Positions 1-10,634 of a stretch of DNA of 40,028 bases are shown here, piece by piece. The translations under genes were made by a program, and so were the position numbers. Under the pieces are notes generated by a model. It was not told the origin of the DNA. It searched no databases and saw nothing but the letters and a program-made list of their open reading frames with translations. The first letter of the stretch is position 1, and each line of letters begins with the position of its first letter. Source of the DNA: Reyranella sp. (GTDB lineage Bacteria > Pseudomonadota > Alphaproteobacteria > Reyranellales > Reyranellaceae); assembly GCA_019750135.1 (NCBI GenBank), contig JAIEOV010000095.1:1-40028 (forward strand), in the 5' to 3' direction.

Positions 1-944
1 TCGAGGATCGGCTTCCAGTAGGCGAGCTCGGCCTTCTGGAAGGCAGCGAAGGTCGCGGGCTTCATCTGCTCGACCGTCGGCGTGTCGAGGCCGAGCTCGT
101 CCATGCGCTTGCGCACGGCGGGATCGGCGAGGGCGGCCACGGCCGCGGCGTTCAGCTTGTCGACGATGTCCCTGGGCGTGCCCTTGGGCGCCCACAGGCC
201 GTTCCAGATCGACACTTCCATCGGATAGCCCGCTTCGGCGGCGGTCGGGATGTCGGGCATGGCGGGCGAGCGCTTGGCCGAGGTCACGGCATAGGCGCGG
301 ATCTTGCCGGCCTGGACCTGCGGCAGGGAATTCGCCGACTGGTCGACCATCACCTGGATCTGGCTGGCGATGAGGTCCTGCATGGCGGGGCCGGTGCCGC
401 GATAGGGCACGAGCTGGTAGCTGACGCCGGTCGCCTTGTTGAAGGCGAGCGCGCCGAGATGCGCGCCCGAGCCGATGCCCGCGGTGCCGCCCGATACCTT
501 GTCGGGATTGGCCTTCAGGTACTCGACCAGCTCCTTCAGGGTCTTGGCCGGCACGGTGTTGGACGAGACGACGAGCAGGGCGTTGGCCGGCAGGCGGGCG
601 ATGGGCTCGAGATCGTTCACCAGGTCGAAGCCGAGCTTGGTGTAGATCACGGCATTGGCGACGTTGGTGCCGACATGGCCGATGCCGATCGTGTAGCCGT
701 CGGGCGCCGAGCGCGCGAGCTTGGCCATGGCGATGGTGCCGGCCGCCCCGGTGACGTTCTCGATGACGAACTGCTGGCCGAGCTCCTTGCCCATGCGCTC
801 GCCGACGATGCGGGCGATCAGGTCGGTCGGGCCGCCGGCCGCGAAAGGCACGATCATGGTGATCGGCTTGCTCGGATAGGCCTGGCCGAAGGCCGGCGCT
901 GCCGCCATCACAAGAGCGGCCGCGAGCAGTTGTCTGCGCAGCAT
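1..944 (-). CDS. Bug/TctC-family periplasmic substrate-binding protein (partial, C-terminus cut by window edge)
   Basis: The reading frame starts at ATG 944, preceded by a GGGAGG ribosome-binding site, and stays open to the left edge, so only the last few residues are missing (about 314 of roughly 320). The N-terminus is a signal peptide (MLRRQLLAAALVMAAAPAFG) followed by AYPSKPITMIVPFAAGG, the hallmark opening of tripartite tricarboxylate transporter receptors. Other family motifs are PYRGTGPAMQDLIASQ and the late IPTAAEAGYP. Such proteins bind carboxylated or other small organic substrates in the periplasm. It begins 13 bases after the stop of an ABC permease, so it seems to be the last or near-last gene of the carboxylase operon. 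Pairing with an ABC permease/ATPase instead of TctA/TctB is odd. Family assignment is firm; the substrate is unknown. Confidence 0.93.
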   Translation of the reverse strand, partial: MLRRQLLAAALVMAAAPAFGQAYPSKPITMIVPFAAGGPTDLIARIVGERMGKELGQQFVIENVTGAAGTIAMAKLARSAPDGYTIGIGHVGTNVANAVIYTKLGFDLVNDLEPIARLPANALLVVSSNTVPAKTLKELVEYLKANPDKVSGGTAGIGSGAHLGALAFNKATGVSYQLVPYRGTGPAMQDLIASQIQVMVDQSANSLPQVQAGKIRAYAVTSAKRSPAMPDIPTAAEAGYPMEVSIWNGLWAPKGTPRDIVDKLNAAAVAALADPAVRKRMDELGLDTPTVEQMKPATFAAFQKAELAYWKPIL

Positions 945-957
945 TGTTGTTTCCTCC

Positions 958-1746
958 CTAGCGCCAGCGGAGCACGGAACGCTCGACGATGCCAAGCCCC
1001 CAGGCGATCAACAGGCCCAGCACGGACAGGATGACCACGCCGGCCATGAGCTGGTCGGTTTGCATCAGGTTGCCGGCCTGCAGCACGAAGGCGCCGATGC
1101 CGTACTGGGCGCCGATCATCTCGGCGGCGACGACCAGCAGCAACGCCACCGAGGCGGAGATGCGGAACCCCGCCAGGATGCCGGGCATCGATCCCGGTAC
1201 GATGATTTTGGCGACGATGTCGGTCGCCGGCAGGCCGAAGCTCTGCCCCATGCGGATCAGGTTGCGCGGAACGGAGTCGCAGGCGCTGTAGGCGGAGATC
1301 ACCGTCGGGAAGAACACGCCGAGCGCGATGGTCACGACCTTGGAGGGCTCGCCGATGCCGAACCACAGGATCAGCAGCGGCAGCAGGGCAATCTTGGGGA
1401 TGGGGAACAGCGCCGACACGATCGGCAGGCCGGCCGCACGCGCGGCGGAGAAGATGCCCATGGCGAGCCCGACCGCGAGCCCTGCGCCCGTGCCGATGAT
1501 CCAGCCCGGGATGATGCGCTTCAGCGATGCCGTGACGTGCTCCACCAGGGTGCCGTTCAGCCACAGCTCGACCAGGGCGCGGACGATCGCCTCGGGACTC
1601 GGCATGAACAGCGCCGGCAGCAGGCCCGCGCTCGACGCGGCCTGCCAGGCCGCGATCAGCAGGAAGAACACGAGCCAGGGCAGCAGGCGGCGCGGCGCCG
1701 GATTGAAGCCGCCACCGCGGAAGGGCACGGGTTGGCGGTCAGACAC
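958..1746 (-). CDS. ABC transporter permease, NitT/TauT (SsuC-like) type
   Basis: An inner-membrane permease of about 262 residues with six predicted hydrophobic segments. The binding-protein-dependent transport signature (the EAA loop) appears as a region around GQSFGLPATDIVAKIIVPGS, followed by MPGILAGFRISASVALLLVV, as in SsuC/TauC permeases. I chose GTG 1746 (MSDRQPVPF) because it overlaps the ATPase stop by only a few bases; an upstream in-frame start at 1782 would give 274 residues but a 44-base overlap. It lies between the ATPase gene and the Bug-type binding protein, so it probably forms the channel of an importer. The substrate cannot be read from the sequence. Confidence 0.9.
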   Translation of the reverse strand: MSDRQPVPFRGGGFNPAPRRLLPWLVFFLLIAAWQAASSAGLLPALFMPSPEAIVRALVELWLNGTLVEHVTASLKRIIPGWIIGTGAGLAVGLAMGIFSAARAAGLPIVSALFPIPKIALLPLLILWFGIGEPSKVVTIALGVFFPTVISAYSACDSVPRNLIRMGQSFGLPATDIVAKIIVPGSMPGILAGFRISASVALLLVVAAEMIGAQYGIGAFVLQAGNLMQTDQLMAGVVILSVLGLLIAWGLGIVERSVLRWR

Positions 1747-2512
1747 GTTGCATCTCACGGTCGGCGGTAACGACCTCGTCACGGATCAGCGCCCACAGCT
1801 TGCCGTGCACCTCGGCAAGCAGGCCGGCATGCTGCGGCCGGCCGCGTTCCGCCATCGGCACGTCGATCGCGATCACCTCGCGGATGCGTCCCGGGCGGCG
1901 CGACAGCACGACGACGCGGTCGGCGAGGCGGGCGGCTTCCTCGAGATTGTGCGTGACGTAGACGCGCGTGCTCTTCTCGCGCGCCCAAATGGCCAAGAGA
2001 TCCTCCATCAGGAGCTCGCGCGTCTGCGCATCGAGGGCCGACAGGGGCTCGTCGAGCAGCAGCACGGCCGGCCGCACGACCAGGGCGCGGGCGATACCGA
2101 CGCGCTGGCGCATGCCGCCGGAGAGCTGCTTGGGATAGGCTGCGGCAAACTCGGTGAGGCCGGTGAGCGCCAGCGCCGACGCGATGCGCTCGCGGCGTTC
2201 GGCGGCGCTCAACGAACGGTGCTCCAAGGCGATACCGACATTGTCGGCGACACTGCGCCAGGGCAGCAGCGCGAAATCCTGGAAGATGTAGGTGAAGGGA
2301 TTGAGCGAATCGTTGGGCATCTGCCCGGAGAAGGTGACGCGGCCGGCCGTGGGCTCGAGCAGGCCGCCGACGATGCCGAGCAAGGTCGACTTGCCGCAAC
2401 CGGACGGGCCGATCAGTGCGACGGTCTCGCCATCGGCGATGTCGAGCTCGATGCCGGCCAACGCCTCGACCTCGCCGTAGCGATGCGAGACCTTTTCAAT
2501 GTGCAGCGGCAT
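1739..2512 (-). CDS. ABC transporter ATP-binding protein, NitT/TauT (SsuB/TauB-like) type
   Basis: A 257-residue cytoplasmic ATPase with Walker A GPSGCGKST, Q-loop FQDFALLPWRS, signature LSGGMRQRVGIARAL, Walker B VLLLDEPLSALD and the switch His in YVTHNLEEA. The pattern is that of nitrate/sulfonate/taurine importers. ATG 2512 is preferred over GTG 2524 because AAGGTGA lies at a usable distance before it. Either start overlaps the 3' end of the carboxylase alpha gene, which suggests translational coupling. With the permease at 958-1746 it forms the core of an importer transcribed with the acyl-CoA genes. Confidence 0.93.
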   Translation of the reverse strand: MPLHIEKVSHRYGEVEALAGIELDIADGETVALIGPSGCGKSTLLGIVGGLLEPTAGRVTFSGQMPNDSLNPFTYIFQDFALLPWRSVADNVGIALEHRSLSAAERRERIASALALTGLTEFAAAYPKQLSGGMRQRVGIARALVVRPAVLLLDEPLSALDAQTRELLMEDLLAIWAREKSTRVYVTHNLEEAARLADRVVVLSRRPGRIREVIAIDVPMAERGRPQHAGLLAEVHGKLWALIRDEVVTADREMQRV

Positions 2513-4382
2513 CGGCCGCGTCACCTTCGCTGGACATCGTCACGAGGATCGCCCGGTTGGACACCTGCTGGCCTTGCTTGACCGCAACCGATTCGACCTT
2601 GGCGTCGAGCGCGGCTTTGAGCTGGTGCTGGATCTTCATGGCTTCCAGCACGATCAGCGTCTGCCCCTTGGTGACGCTGTCGCCAGCGGCGACGTTGATC
2701 GCGACAATCTTGCCGTCCATCGGCGCCCGTAGCTTGCCGTCGCTGCCGGCCGCCGCGGTTGCCGGCGGCGCGTAGGTCTTGTCGGTGAAGCGGACGGTGA
2801 CGGCGTCGAGGTCGACGACGATGTCGTTGCCGTCGACGTGGAACGCTCCGTGCTCCTCGACGCCCCCGGCGGCGGGCGCCAGGAGCAGGCGCTCGACGTC
2901 GCCGACCGCCAGTCGGATTGGCGTCGGCTCCGGATTGGAGTTGCGCCAGCCGCGCAGGGTCTCTGGATAATGGGCGGCCGACTGCTGCCACAGGAGGTCG
3001 GCGGCGAGCTGCCAGTGGGCATCGCTGACGGCAGGGGCAGCGAAGGCGTGCCGGGCGAGGAACGCCGTCGTCGCCTTGCCGGCGGCGAACTCCGGATGCT
3101 CGAGCAGGCAGATCAGGAAATGCCGGTTGGTGGTCGGTCCCAGCACGACGGTCTCGCGCAGCGCCCGCACCAGACGCGTGCGCGCCTCCTCGCGCGTGGC
3201 GCCGTGAGCGATCACCTTGGCGATCATGGGATCGTAGAAGGGCGAGATCGCCAGCCCCTCCTTCATGCCGTGGTCGATGCGCACGCCCGCGCCGCCGGCC
3301 GGGCGCCAGACGTCGATGCGCCCCGTCTGCGGCAGGAAGCCGGCGTAGGCATCCTCGGCATAAAGCCGGACCTCGATGGCATGGCCTGCGAACGACAGTT
3401 CCTTCTGGCCGAGCGGCAGCTTCTCGCCGGCGGCGATCTTGAACTGCCAGGCCACCAGATCCTGTCCGGTGATCGCCTCGGTCACCGGATGCTCGACCTG
3501 CAGGCGGGTGTTCATCTCCAAGAAATAGAACGCGCCGTCGGCGGCCAGCAGGAACTCGACCGTGCCGGCGCCGCGATAGCCGATGGTGCGGGCCGCAGCG
3601 ACGGCCGCCGCGCCCATGCGGCGGCGCAGGCCGTCGTCGACGGCAGGCGACGGCGCTTCCTCGATCACCTTCTGGTGCCGGCGCTGCACCGAGCAGTCGC
3701 GCTCGCCGAGGTGGATGACGTTGCCATGGGCGTCGGCGAAGACCTGGATTTCCACGTGGCGCGCGTCGACCACGGCCTTCTCCAGGATCAGTTCGCCCGA
3801 GCCGAAGGCGCTCTCGGCCTCGGTACGGGCGGTGCGGATCGCCTCCAACAGGTCGGCCTCGTGCTCGACCAGCCGCATGCCGCGGCCACCGCCGCCGGCC
3901 GCGGCTTTCACCATGACCGGCAGGCCGATCTTGCGCGCTTCCTTCTCGAGATTGCCGTCGCTCTGGTCGGCGCCCTGGTAGCCCGGCACGCAAGGCACGC
4001 CGGCATCGATCATGCGCCGCTTGGCGGCGGCCTTGTTGCCCATGGCGGCGATGGCGGCCGGCGGCGGGCCGATGAAGACCAGACCAGCCTTCTCGCAGGC
4101 CGCGGCGAACGTCTCGTTCTCCGACAGGAAGCCGTAGCCGGGATGGACGGCATCGGCGCCCGACTTGTGCGCGGCCTCCAGGATGCGGTCGATGCTGAGA
4201 TAGCTCTCGCCGACCGGTGAAGGGCCGATGCGCACCGCCTCGTCGGCAAAGGCAACGTGCGGTGCGTCCTTGTCGGCGTCAGAATAGACCGCGACGGTGC
4301 GATAGCCCATCGCCTTTGCGGTGCGCATGACGCGCCAGGCGATCTCGCCGCGATTGGCGACCAGGATCTTGGAAAAGCTCAT
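2496..4382 (-). CDS. Acyl-CoA carboxylase alpha subunit (biotin carboxylase + BCCP), MCC/GCC class
   Basis: A 628-residue fused biotin carboxylase and biotin carrier. The N-terminal biotin carboxylase starts KILVANRGEIAWRV. The ATP-grasp lid is VKAAAGGGGRGMRL (about residue 170), and the HxEIQVFAD, ERDCSVQRRHQKVIEEAP and EMNTRLQVEHPVTE motifs are all intact. The C-terminal carrier domain has the biotinylation site EAMKIQ with Lys583. The enzyme carboxylates biotin with ATP and bicarbonate and passes CO2 to the carboxyltransferase encoded at 8112-9728. The length and layout match 3-methylcrotonyl-CoA, geranyl-CoA or propionyl-CoA carboxylase alpha subunits. The neighbours favour a branched enoyl-CoA substrate (LiuD/AtuF-like). 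The start overlaps the cupin stop in an ATGA, indicating coupled translation. Confidence 0.95.
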   Translation of the reverse strand: MSFSKILVANRGEIAWRVMRTAKAMGYRTVAVYSDADKDAPHVAFADEAVRIGPSPVGESYLSIDRILEAAHKSGADAVHPGYGFLSENETFAAACEKAGLVFIGPPPAAIAAMGNKAAAKRRMIDAGVPCVPGYQGADQSDGNLEKEARKIGLPVMVKAAAGGGGRGMRLVEHEADLLEAIRTARTEAESAFGSGELILEKAVVDARHVEIQVFADAHGNVIHLGERDCSVQRRHQKVIEEAPSPAVDDGLRRRMGAAAVAAARTIGYRGAGTVEFLLAADGAFYFLEMNTRLQVEHPVTEAITGQDLVAWQFKIAAGEKLPLGQKELSFAGHAIEVRLYAEDAYAGFLPQTGRIDVWRPAGGAGVRIDHGMKEGLAISPFYDPMIAKVIAHGATREEARTRLVRALRETVVLGPTTNRHFLICLLEHPEFAAGKATTAFLARHAFAAPAVSDAHWQLAADLLWQQSAAHYPETLRGWRNSNPEPTPIRLAVGDVERLLLAPAAGGVEEHGAFHVDGNDIVVDLDAVTVRFTDKTYAPPATAAAGSDGKLRAPMDGKIVAINVAAGDSVTKGQTLIVLEAMKIQHQLKAALDAKVESVAVKQGQQVSNRAILVTMSSEGDAADAAAH

Positions 4383-4840
4383 GTCAGCTTTCGTCCGTCG
4401 GCAGTGTAGTAGGCGCCCTCGGCGCCGTCCTGGCGGAACATCATGGCGATGTCGGGATAGTGGGCGACCTCCTTGTCGGTGCGCGTGCCCACTTCCAGCA
4501 CGCGCACCGGCGAGGCGGAGCGATTGACCAGATGGTGGCCGTTGCCCGAGCCAGCGCGGAAGCCCGCCGTCATGCCGGGCGTCAGCACGGTCTCGCCCTC
4601 GTCAGTCACGAGTGTGACCTCGCCCTCCAGGACATAGATCAACTCCTCCTGCTGCTCGTGCCAGTGCCGCTGCGACGACCAGGTGCCCGGCGGCAACTCG
4701 AGGAGATTCACGCCGAACTGGGTCAGACCGAACGCATCCCCCAGGCGTCGTCGGCTGCGCAGCTGGCATGGCGCATCGTGCGGCGCCGGATAACCGGATC
4801 CGGTGCGGGAGGGGAGGTCGAGCGCTCGGGCAGCGATCAT
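4379..4840 (-). CDS. Cupin-domain protein
   Basis: A single small cupin barrel of about 153 residues. Cupin motif 1 is seen as HWHEQQEELIYVLEGEV and motif 2 as GFRAGSGNGHHLVN, which supply the usual metal-binding His/Glu residues. I chose ATG 4840 because it overlaps the hydratase stop as ATGA and has GGGTGA in front. ATG 4852 (MGDRM) is the alternative and lacks a ribosome-binding site. It lies inside the carboxylase operon with overlaps at both ends, so it is expected to be co-translated. Possible roles are sensing or binding a pathway intermediate or an auxiliary isomerase/lyase; the sequence does not decide. It is not a component of the characterised atu or liu operons as I know them. Confidence 0.85.
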   Translation of the reverse strand: MIAARALDLPSRTGSGYPAPHDAPCQLRSRRRLGDAFGLTQFGVNLLELPPGTWSSQRHWHEQQEELIYVLEGEVTLVTDEGETVLTPGMTAGFRAGSGNGHHLVNRSASPVRVLEVGTRTDKEVAHYPDIAMMFRQDGAEGAYYTADGRKLT

Positions 4841-5652
4841 TCGGTCACCCATTTCGGTTGGCGCTTCTCGGCAAAGGCGCGCAGGCCTTCGGCGGCTTCG
4901 GGACTGCGGCGCGCCTCGGCGAAGCGGTCGGCGGCGAAGTCGAGCACCGAGGACAAGGGCTCGCTGCCCACCTTCATCACCACCGCCTTGGTCAGGGCAT
5001 TGGCGAGCGGCGCGCAGCGGTCGATCTGCTTCAGGACCTCTTCCAGCTTGGCGTCGAGTGCCGCCGTATCCTTGACCATGTGGTGCACGATGCCGAGACG
5101 CAACGCCTCGGGGCCCTTGAAGCGCGCCGCCGTCAGGGCGAGATGGCGCGTCTGCGGCACGCCGATGCGGGCAGCGACGAAGGGCGCGATCTGGGCCGGC
5201 ACGATGCCGATCGCCGTCTCGCTCATGGCGAAGCCTGCGTTTTCGGTGCAGATGGCCACGTCAGAGACGCAGAGCAGGCCGAAGCCGCCGGCGATGGCGT
5301 AGCCCTCGACCGCGGCGACCACGACCTGCGGCGTGGTGTTCACCATCTCGAGGAAGGTGCCGTATTCGCGATTGTTCAGCGCGATGGGATCGCGCTCGCC
5401 GGGCCGCCTCTCCGTGATGCTCTGTTCCATGTTCTTGAGATCGGCTCCGGCGCAGAAGGTACCGCCGGCGCCGCGCAGGATCACGACCTTGATGTCGCGC
5501 CGGTCGCGCAGGATGCCGAACACGGCGCGAAGCTCTCCGATCAGGGTCGGGTTGAGCGCGTTCTTGACCTCGGGCCGGTTCAGCGTGACGTGCAGGCGCG
5601 ACCGCTCGCGGCGCAGCAGCAGGGTCTCGTACTTGGACGCGAATTCAGTCAT
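4837..5652 (-). CDS. Enoyl-CoA hydratase of the LiuC/AtuE (glutaconyl-CoA hydratase) type
   Basis: A 271-residue crotonase-fold enzyme. It shows the CoA/oxyanion-hole motifs GTFCAGADLKNM (about 65-75) and EGYAIAGGFGLLCVSD (about 116-131). Glu145 in MSETAIGIVPAQIAPFV matches the second catalytic Glu (Glu164 of rat hydratase). The first catalytic Glu position is Gly125, as in hydratases acting on 3-methylglutaconyl-CoA or isohexenylglutaconyl-CoA. ATG 5652 has GGAG six bases upstream; an in-frame GTG at 5664 has no such site. Placed between the dehydrogenase and carboxylase genes, it likely hydrates the carboxylated (glutaconyl-type) CoA product. Its exact substrate is inferred, not seen. Confidence 0.92.
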   Translation of the reverse strand: MTEFASKYETLLLRRERSRLHVTLNRPEVKNALNPTLIGELRAVFGILRDRRDIKVVILRGAGGTFCAGADLKNMEQSITERRPGERDPIALNNREYGTFLEMVNTTPQVVVAAVEGYAIAGGFGLLCVSDVAICTENAGFAMSETAIGIVPAQIAPFVAARIGVPQTRHLALTAARFKGPEALRLGIVHHMVKDTAALDAKLEEVLKQIDRCAPLANALTKAVVMKVGSEPLSSVLDFAADRFAEARRSPEAAEGLRAFAEKRQPKWVTE

Positions 5653-5692
5653 TGAGGACTCCACAAATGGCGCGCGGTCTGCGCAACACGCA

Positions 5693-5769
5693 CCCTGTCA
5701 TCCCGAGCGTAGCGAGGGACCTTTCCTGTTGCCTTAAAGGCCCCTCGCTTCGCTCGGGGTGACAGAGGG
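5693..5769. repeat. Intergenic palindromic repeat, TGTCATCCCGAGC type (copy 1)
   Basis: A long imperfect hairpin. The left arm (about 5693-5724) reads CCCTGTCATCCCGAGC, then a GCGAGGGACCTTT part. The right arm (about 5736-5769) is its near-complement, ending GGGGTGACAGAGGG. It occupies almost the whole gap between the hydratase and dehydrogenase genes of the operon. A second copy is at 11004-11073. It may act as an attenuator or processing site between the operon halves; that is inference. Confidence 0.85.
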
Positions 5770-5775
5770 CGTGCA

Positions 5776-6936
<1,161 letters not shown>

Positions 6937-6947
6937 GGGCCGGTCTC

Positions 6948-8108
<1,161 letters not shown>

Positions 8109-8111
8109 GTC

Positions 8112-9728
8112 CTACATCCTGGCGACGCCGAAGGTGATGGGATTGAGCGGCCGTACGATCGATTCCCGGGCGATCGACAGCGTGAAGGCGAGGATGCGCC
8201 GCGTATCGCGCGGGTCGATGATGCCGTCGTCCCACAGGTGAGCGGTGCCGTAGAGCGCCGTCGATTCGCGGTCGAACTGGTCGACGATGCCCTTGTACAT
8301 CTTGTCGATCTCGGCGTGCGGCGGCTCCTTGCCCTCGCGCAGGAACTTCTGCTCGGTCACGGTCTTCATCACGCCGGCGGCCTGCTCGCCGCCCATGACG
8401 GCGGTGCGGCTGTTGGGCCAAGCGAAGATGAAGCGTGGATCGTAGGCGCGGCCGCACATGCCGTAGTTGCCGGCGCCGAAGCTGCCGCCGATCACGATGG
8501 TGATCTGCGGCACGGTGGCGTTGGCGACGGCCTGGATCATCTTCGAGCCGTGCTTGACGATGCCGCCGCGCTCGGCCTCGGTGCCCACCATGTAGCCCGT
8601 GGTGTTCTGCAGGTAGACGATGGGCGTGCCCTGCTGGCAGCAGAGCTGGATGAACTGCGCGGCCTTGACCGAGCCCTTGGTGGTGATGGGGCCGTTGTTG
8701 CCGATGAAGGCGACGGGCTCGCCCTCGATCTCGGCCCAGCCGCAGATCGTCTGCTGGTCGTAGAGGCCCTTGAATTCGAGGAAGTCCGAGCCGTCGACCA
8801 GGCGAGCGATCACCTCGCGCACGTCGTAGGGATCCTTGTGCGAGGGCGGCACGACCCCGCACAGCTCGTCGATGTCGTACAGTGGCTCCTTGAAGGATCG
8901 GGGCGGGCGCGGCGGCAGCCTGTCGTTCCAGTGCCACTTGGCGATGACCTCGCGCGCCATGCGGATACCGTCGGCGTCGTTCTCGGCCATCCATTCGGCG
9001 ACGCCCGAGACGGTGGCGTGCATCTCGGCGCCGCCCAGCTCCTCGTCGGTGGCGATCTCGCCGGTCGCGGCTTTCAGGAGCGGAGGTCCCGCCAGGAAGA
9101 CCTTGGCCTGGTTGCGCACCATGATGACGTAGTCGGAGAGGCCGGGCAGATAGGCGCCGCCCGCCGTCGACGAGCCGTGCACGACGGTGACCTGCGGGAT
9201 GCCGCGCGCCGACATGCGCGCCTGGTTGGCGAAGCCGCGGCCGCCCGGCACGAAGATCTCGGCTTGGTACAGAAGGTTGGCGCCGCCGGATTCGACAAGG
9301 TTCACGACCGGCAGCTTGTTCTCCATCACGACCTGCTGAATGCGCTGGCCCTTGCGCTGGCCCGACGGGGCGACGGTGCCGCCCTTGATCGCCGAGTTCG
9401 AGGCCGTGACGACGCAGCGCACGCCTTCGACATAGCCGATGCCGGCGACCGAGCCGCCGCCTGCGCTGGAGCCGTCCTTGTCGTCGTGCATGCGATAGCC
9501 CGCGAGCGGCATCAGTTCGAGGAACGGCGCGCCGCGATCGAGCAGCAGGGCGATGCGCTCGCGCGGCATCAGCTGCTTGCGCTTGGCGAAGCGGGCGCGC
9601 GCCTTTTCCGACGCCGCCTGCACGCTCGCTTCGGCATCGCGGAACTCGGCGATGGCGGCGAGCATCTTCTCGCGGTTCCGCTTGTAGTCGTCGCCGTTGC
9701 GGTCGACCTGGCTTTCGATGATCGGCAT
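8112..9728 (-). CDS. Acyl-CoA carboxylase beta subunit (carboxyltransferase), AtuC/LiuB class
   Basis: A 538-residue carboxyltransferase with two crotonase-like halves, starting at ATG 9728. The N half has VESGGANLLYQAEIFV, HGSSTAGGAYLPGLSDYVIM and FLAGPPLLKAATGEIATDEELGG. The C half has AFIGNNGPITTKG, QNTTGYMVGTEAERGGI and IGGSFGAGNYGMCGRAYDPRF. It moves carboxyl from biotin to the acyl-CoA. The segment after GGAN is LLYQAEIFV followed directly by GGRGFANQA. From memory, MCC beta subunits have a longer insert (PRQDEVFPDREHFGRIFFNQA) here, so this one looks closer to geranyl-CoA carboxylase beta (AtuC). That comparison is from memory and needs an alignment. It is the partner of the alpha subunit at 2496-4382. 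Confidence 0.94.
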   Translation of the reverse strand: MPIIESQVDRNGDDYKRNREKMLAAIAEFRDAEASVQAASEKARARFAKRKQLMPRERIALLLDRGAPFLELMPLAGYRMHDDKDGSSAGGGSVAGIGYVEGVRCVVTASNSAIKGGTVAPSGQRKGQRIQQVVMENKLPVVNLVESGGANLLYQAEIFVPGGRGFANQARMSARGIPQVTVVHGSSTAGGAYLPGLSDYVIMVRNQAKVFLAGPPLLKAATGEIATDEELGGAEMHATVSGVAEWMAENDADGIRMAREVIAKWHWNDRLPPRPPRSFKEPLYDIDELCGVVPPSHKDPYDVREVIARLVDGSDFLEFKGLYDQQTICGWAEIEGEPVAFIGNNGPITTKGSVKAAQFIQLCCQQGTPIVYLQNTTGYMVGTEAERGGIVKHGSKMIQAVANATVPQITIVIGGSFGAGNYGMCGRAYDPRFIFAWPNSRTAVMGGEQAAGVMKTVTEQKFLREGKEPPHAEIDKMYKGIVDQFDRESTALYGTAHLWDDGIIDPRDTRRILAFTLSIARESIVRPLNPITFGVARM

Positions 9729-9733
9729 GTCGG

Positions 9734-10597
9734 TCAGCCGCCCAGCACCTTTGGCCTCACCGCGAGGTGGAAGCCGTTGAACTCGTTCAGGCGCTCGGCA
9801 GGCCGCAACTCCATCGAGCGGTTGCCGAGCGGCGTGCCGCCGTCGATGCGCAGCTCGGTGCCGGTGATGTAGCCCGCCGCATCGCTCAGCAGGAAGCACA
9901 CGGCGGCCGAGACTTCGCTCTCCGTGCCCAGCCGCCCCAGCGGGCAATAGCCTTTGAGCTTGGGGATCTGCTCCTTGAAGTCGCCTTGGTAGGTGTCCAT
10001 GCCCGACGAGGCGATCCAGCCCGGCGATACCGCATTCACACGCACGCCGGCATAGGCCCATTCGTGGGCGAGCGTCATGGTGAGGTTCACCATGCCGGCG
10101 CGGGCGGCTCCGGTGTGCGCCATGTTGGGGAAGCCGTTCCGGAAGTCGGCCGCCATGTTCACGATCGAGCCGCCGTGCTTTTCCATCGACTGGATGAAGG
10201 TCTCGCGGCTGACGATGAAGCCGCCGGTGAGATTGTTGCGCACCACGACGTCGAAGCCCTTGGCGCTCATGGCAACGGCGGGGGCGGGGAACTGGCCGCC
10301 GGCATTGTTGAACAGGCCATGGATGCGGCCGTTCTTGTGCACGATCGCGGCGATCGCCTCCTTGACCTGCGCCTCCTCGCGGATGTCGAAGGTGTGCGTC
10401 TCGCAGGTGCCGCCGGAGGCCTCGATCTCCTGCTTCACGGCGGCGAGCTTGTCGGGCTTGCGGCCGGTGATCACGACATGCGCGCCCAGGGCCGCGATCT
10501 CGTGCGCCGTGCAGCGGCCGATGCCGCTGCCGCCGCCGGTGACGACGATGGTGTGGCCCTCAAACAGTCCCGGCTTGAAGACCGAGCGATACGACAT
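9734..10597 (-). CDS. Atypical short-chain dehydrogenase/reductase (AtuB-like; catalytic Tyr and Lys absent)
   Basis: A 287-residue Rossmann protein and first gene of the operon, starting at ATG 10597 behind a strong GGAGG. The cofactor motif is TGGGSGIG (20-27), followed by FNNAGG (about 96-101) and VNAVSPGWI. Where classical SDRs have Ser, Tyr and Lys, this protein has Ala (about 149-150), Thr162 and Arg166 (HTGAARAGM in place of a YSASK-type motif). The opening SYRSVFKPGLFEGHTIVVTGG and the HTGAAR region recall AtuB-type and peroxisomal trans-2-enoyl-CoA-reductase-like SDRs as I remember them. It may act on an enoyl-CoA rather than an alcohol. The stop lies five bases before the carboxyltransferase start. 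Confidence 0.9.
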   Translation of the reverse strand: MSYRSVFKPGLFEGHTIVVTGGGSGIGRCTAHEIAALGAHVVITGRKPDKLAAVKQEIEASGGTCETHTFDIREEAQVKEAIAAIVHKNGRIHGLFNNAGGQFPAPAVAMSAKGFDVVVRNNLTGGFIVSRETFIQSMEKHGGSIVNMAADFRNGFPNMAHTGAARAGMVNLTMTLAHEWAYAGVRVNAVSPGWIASSGMDTYQGDFKEQIPKLKGYCPLGRLGTESEVSAAVCFLLSDAAGYITGTELRIDGGTPLGNRSMELRPAERLNEFNGFHLAVRPKVLGG

Positions 10598-10634
10598 GTT
10601 TCCTCCGCCTGAACGGCCGTTCATCGGCCTGTAT

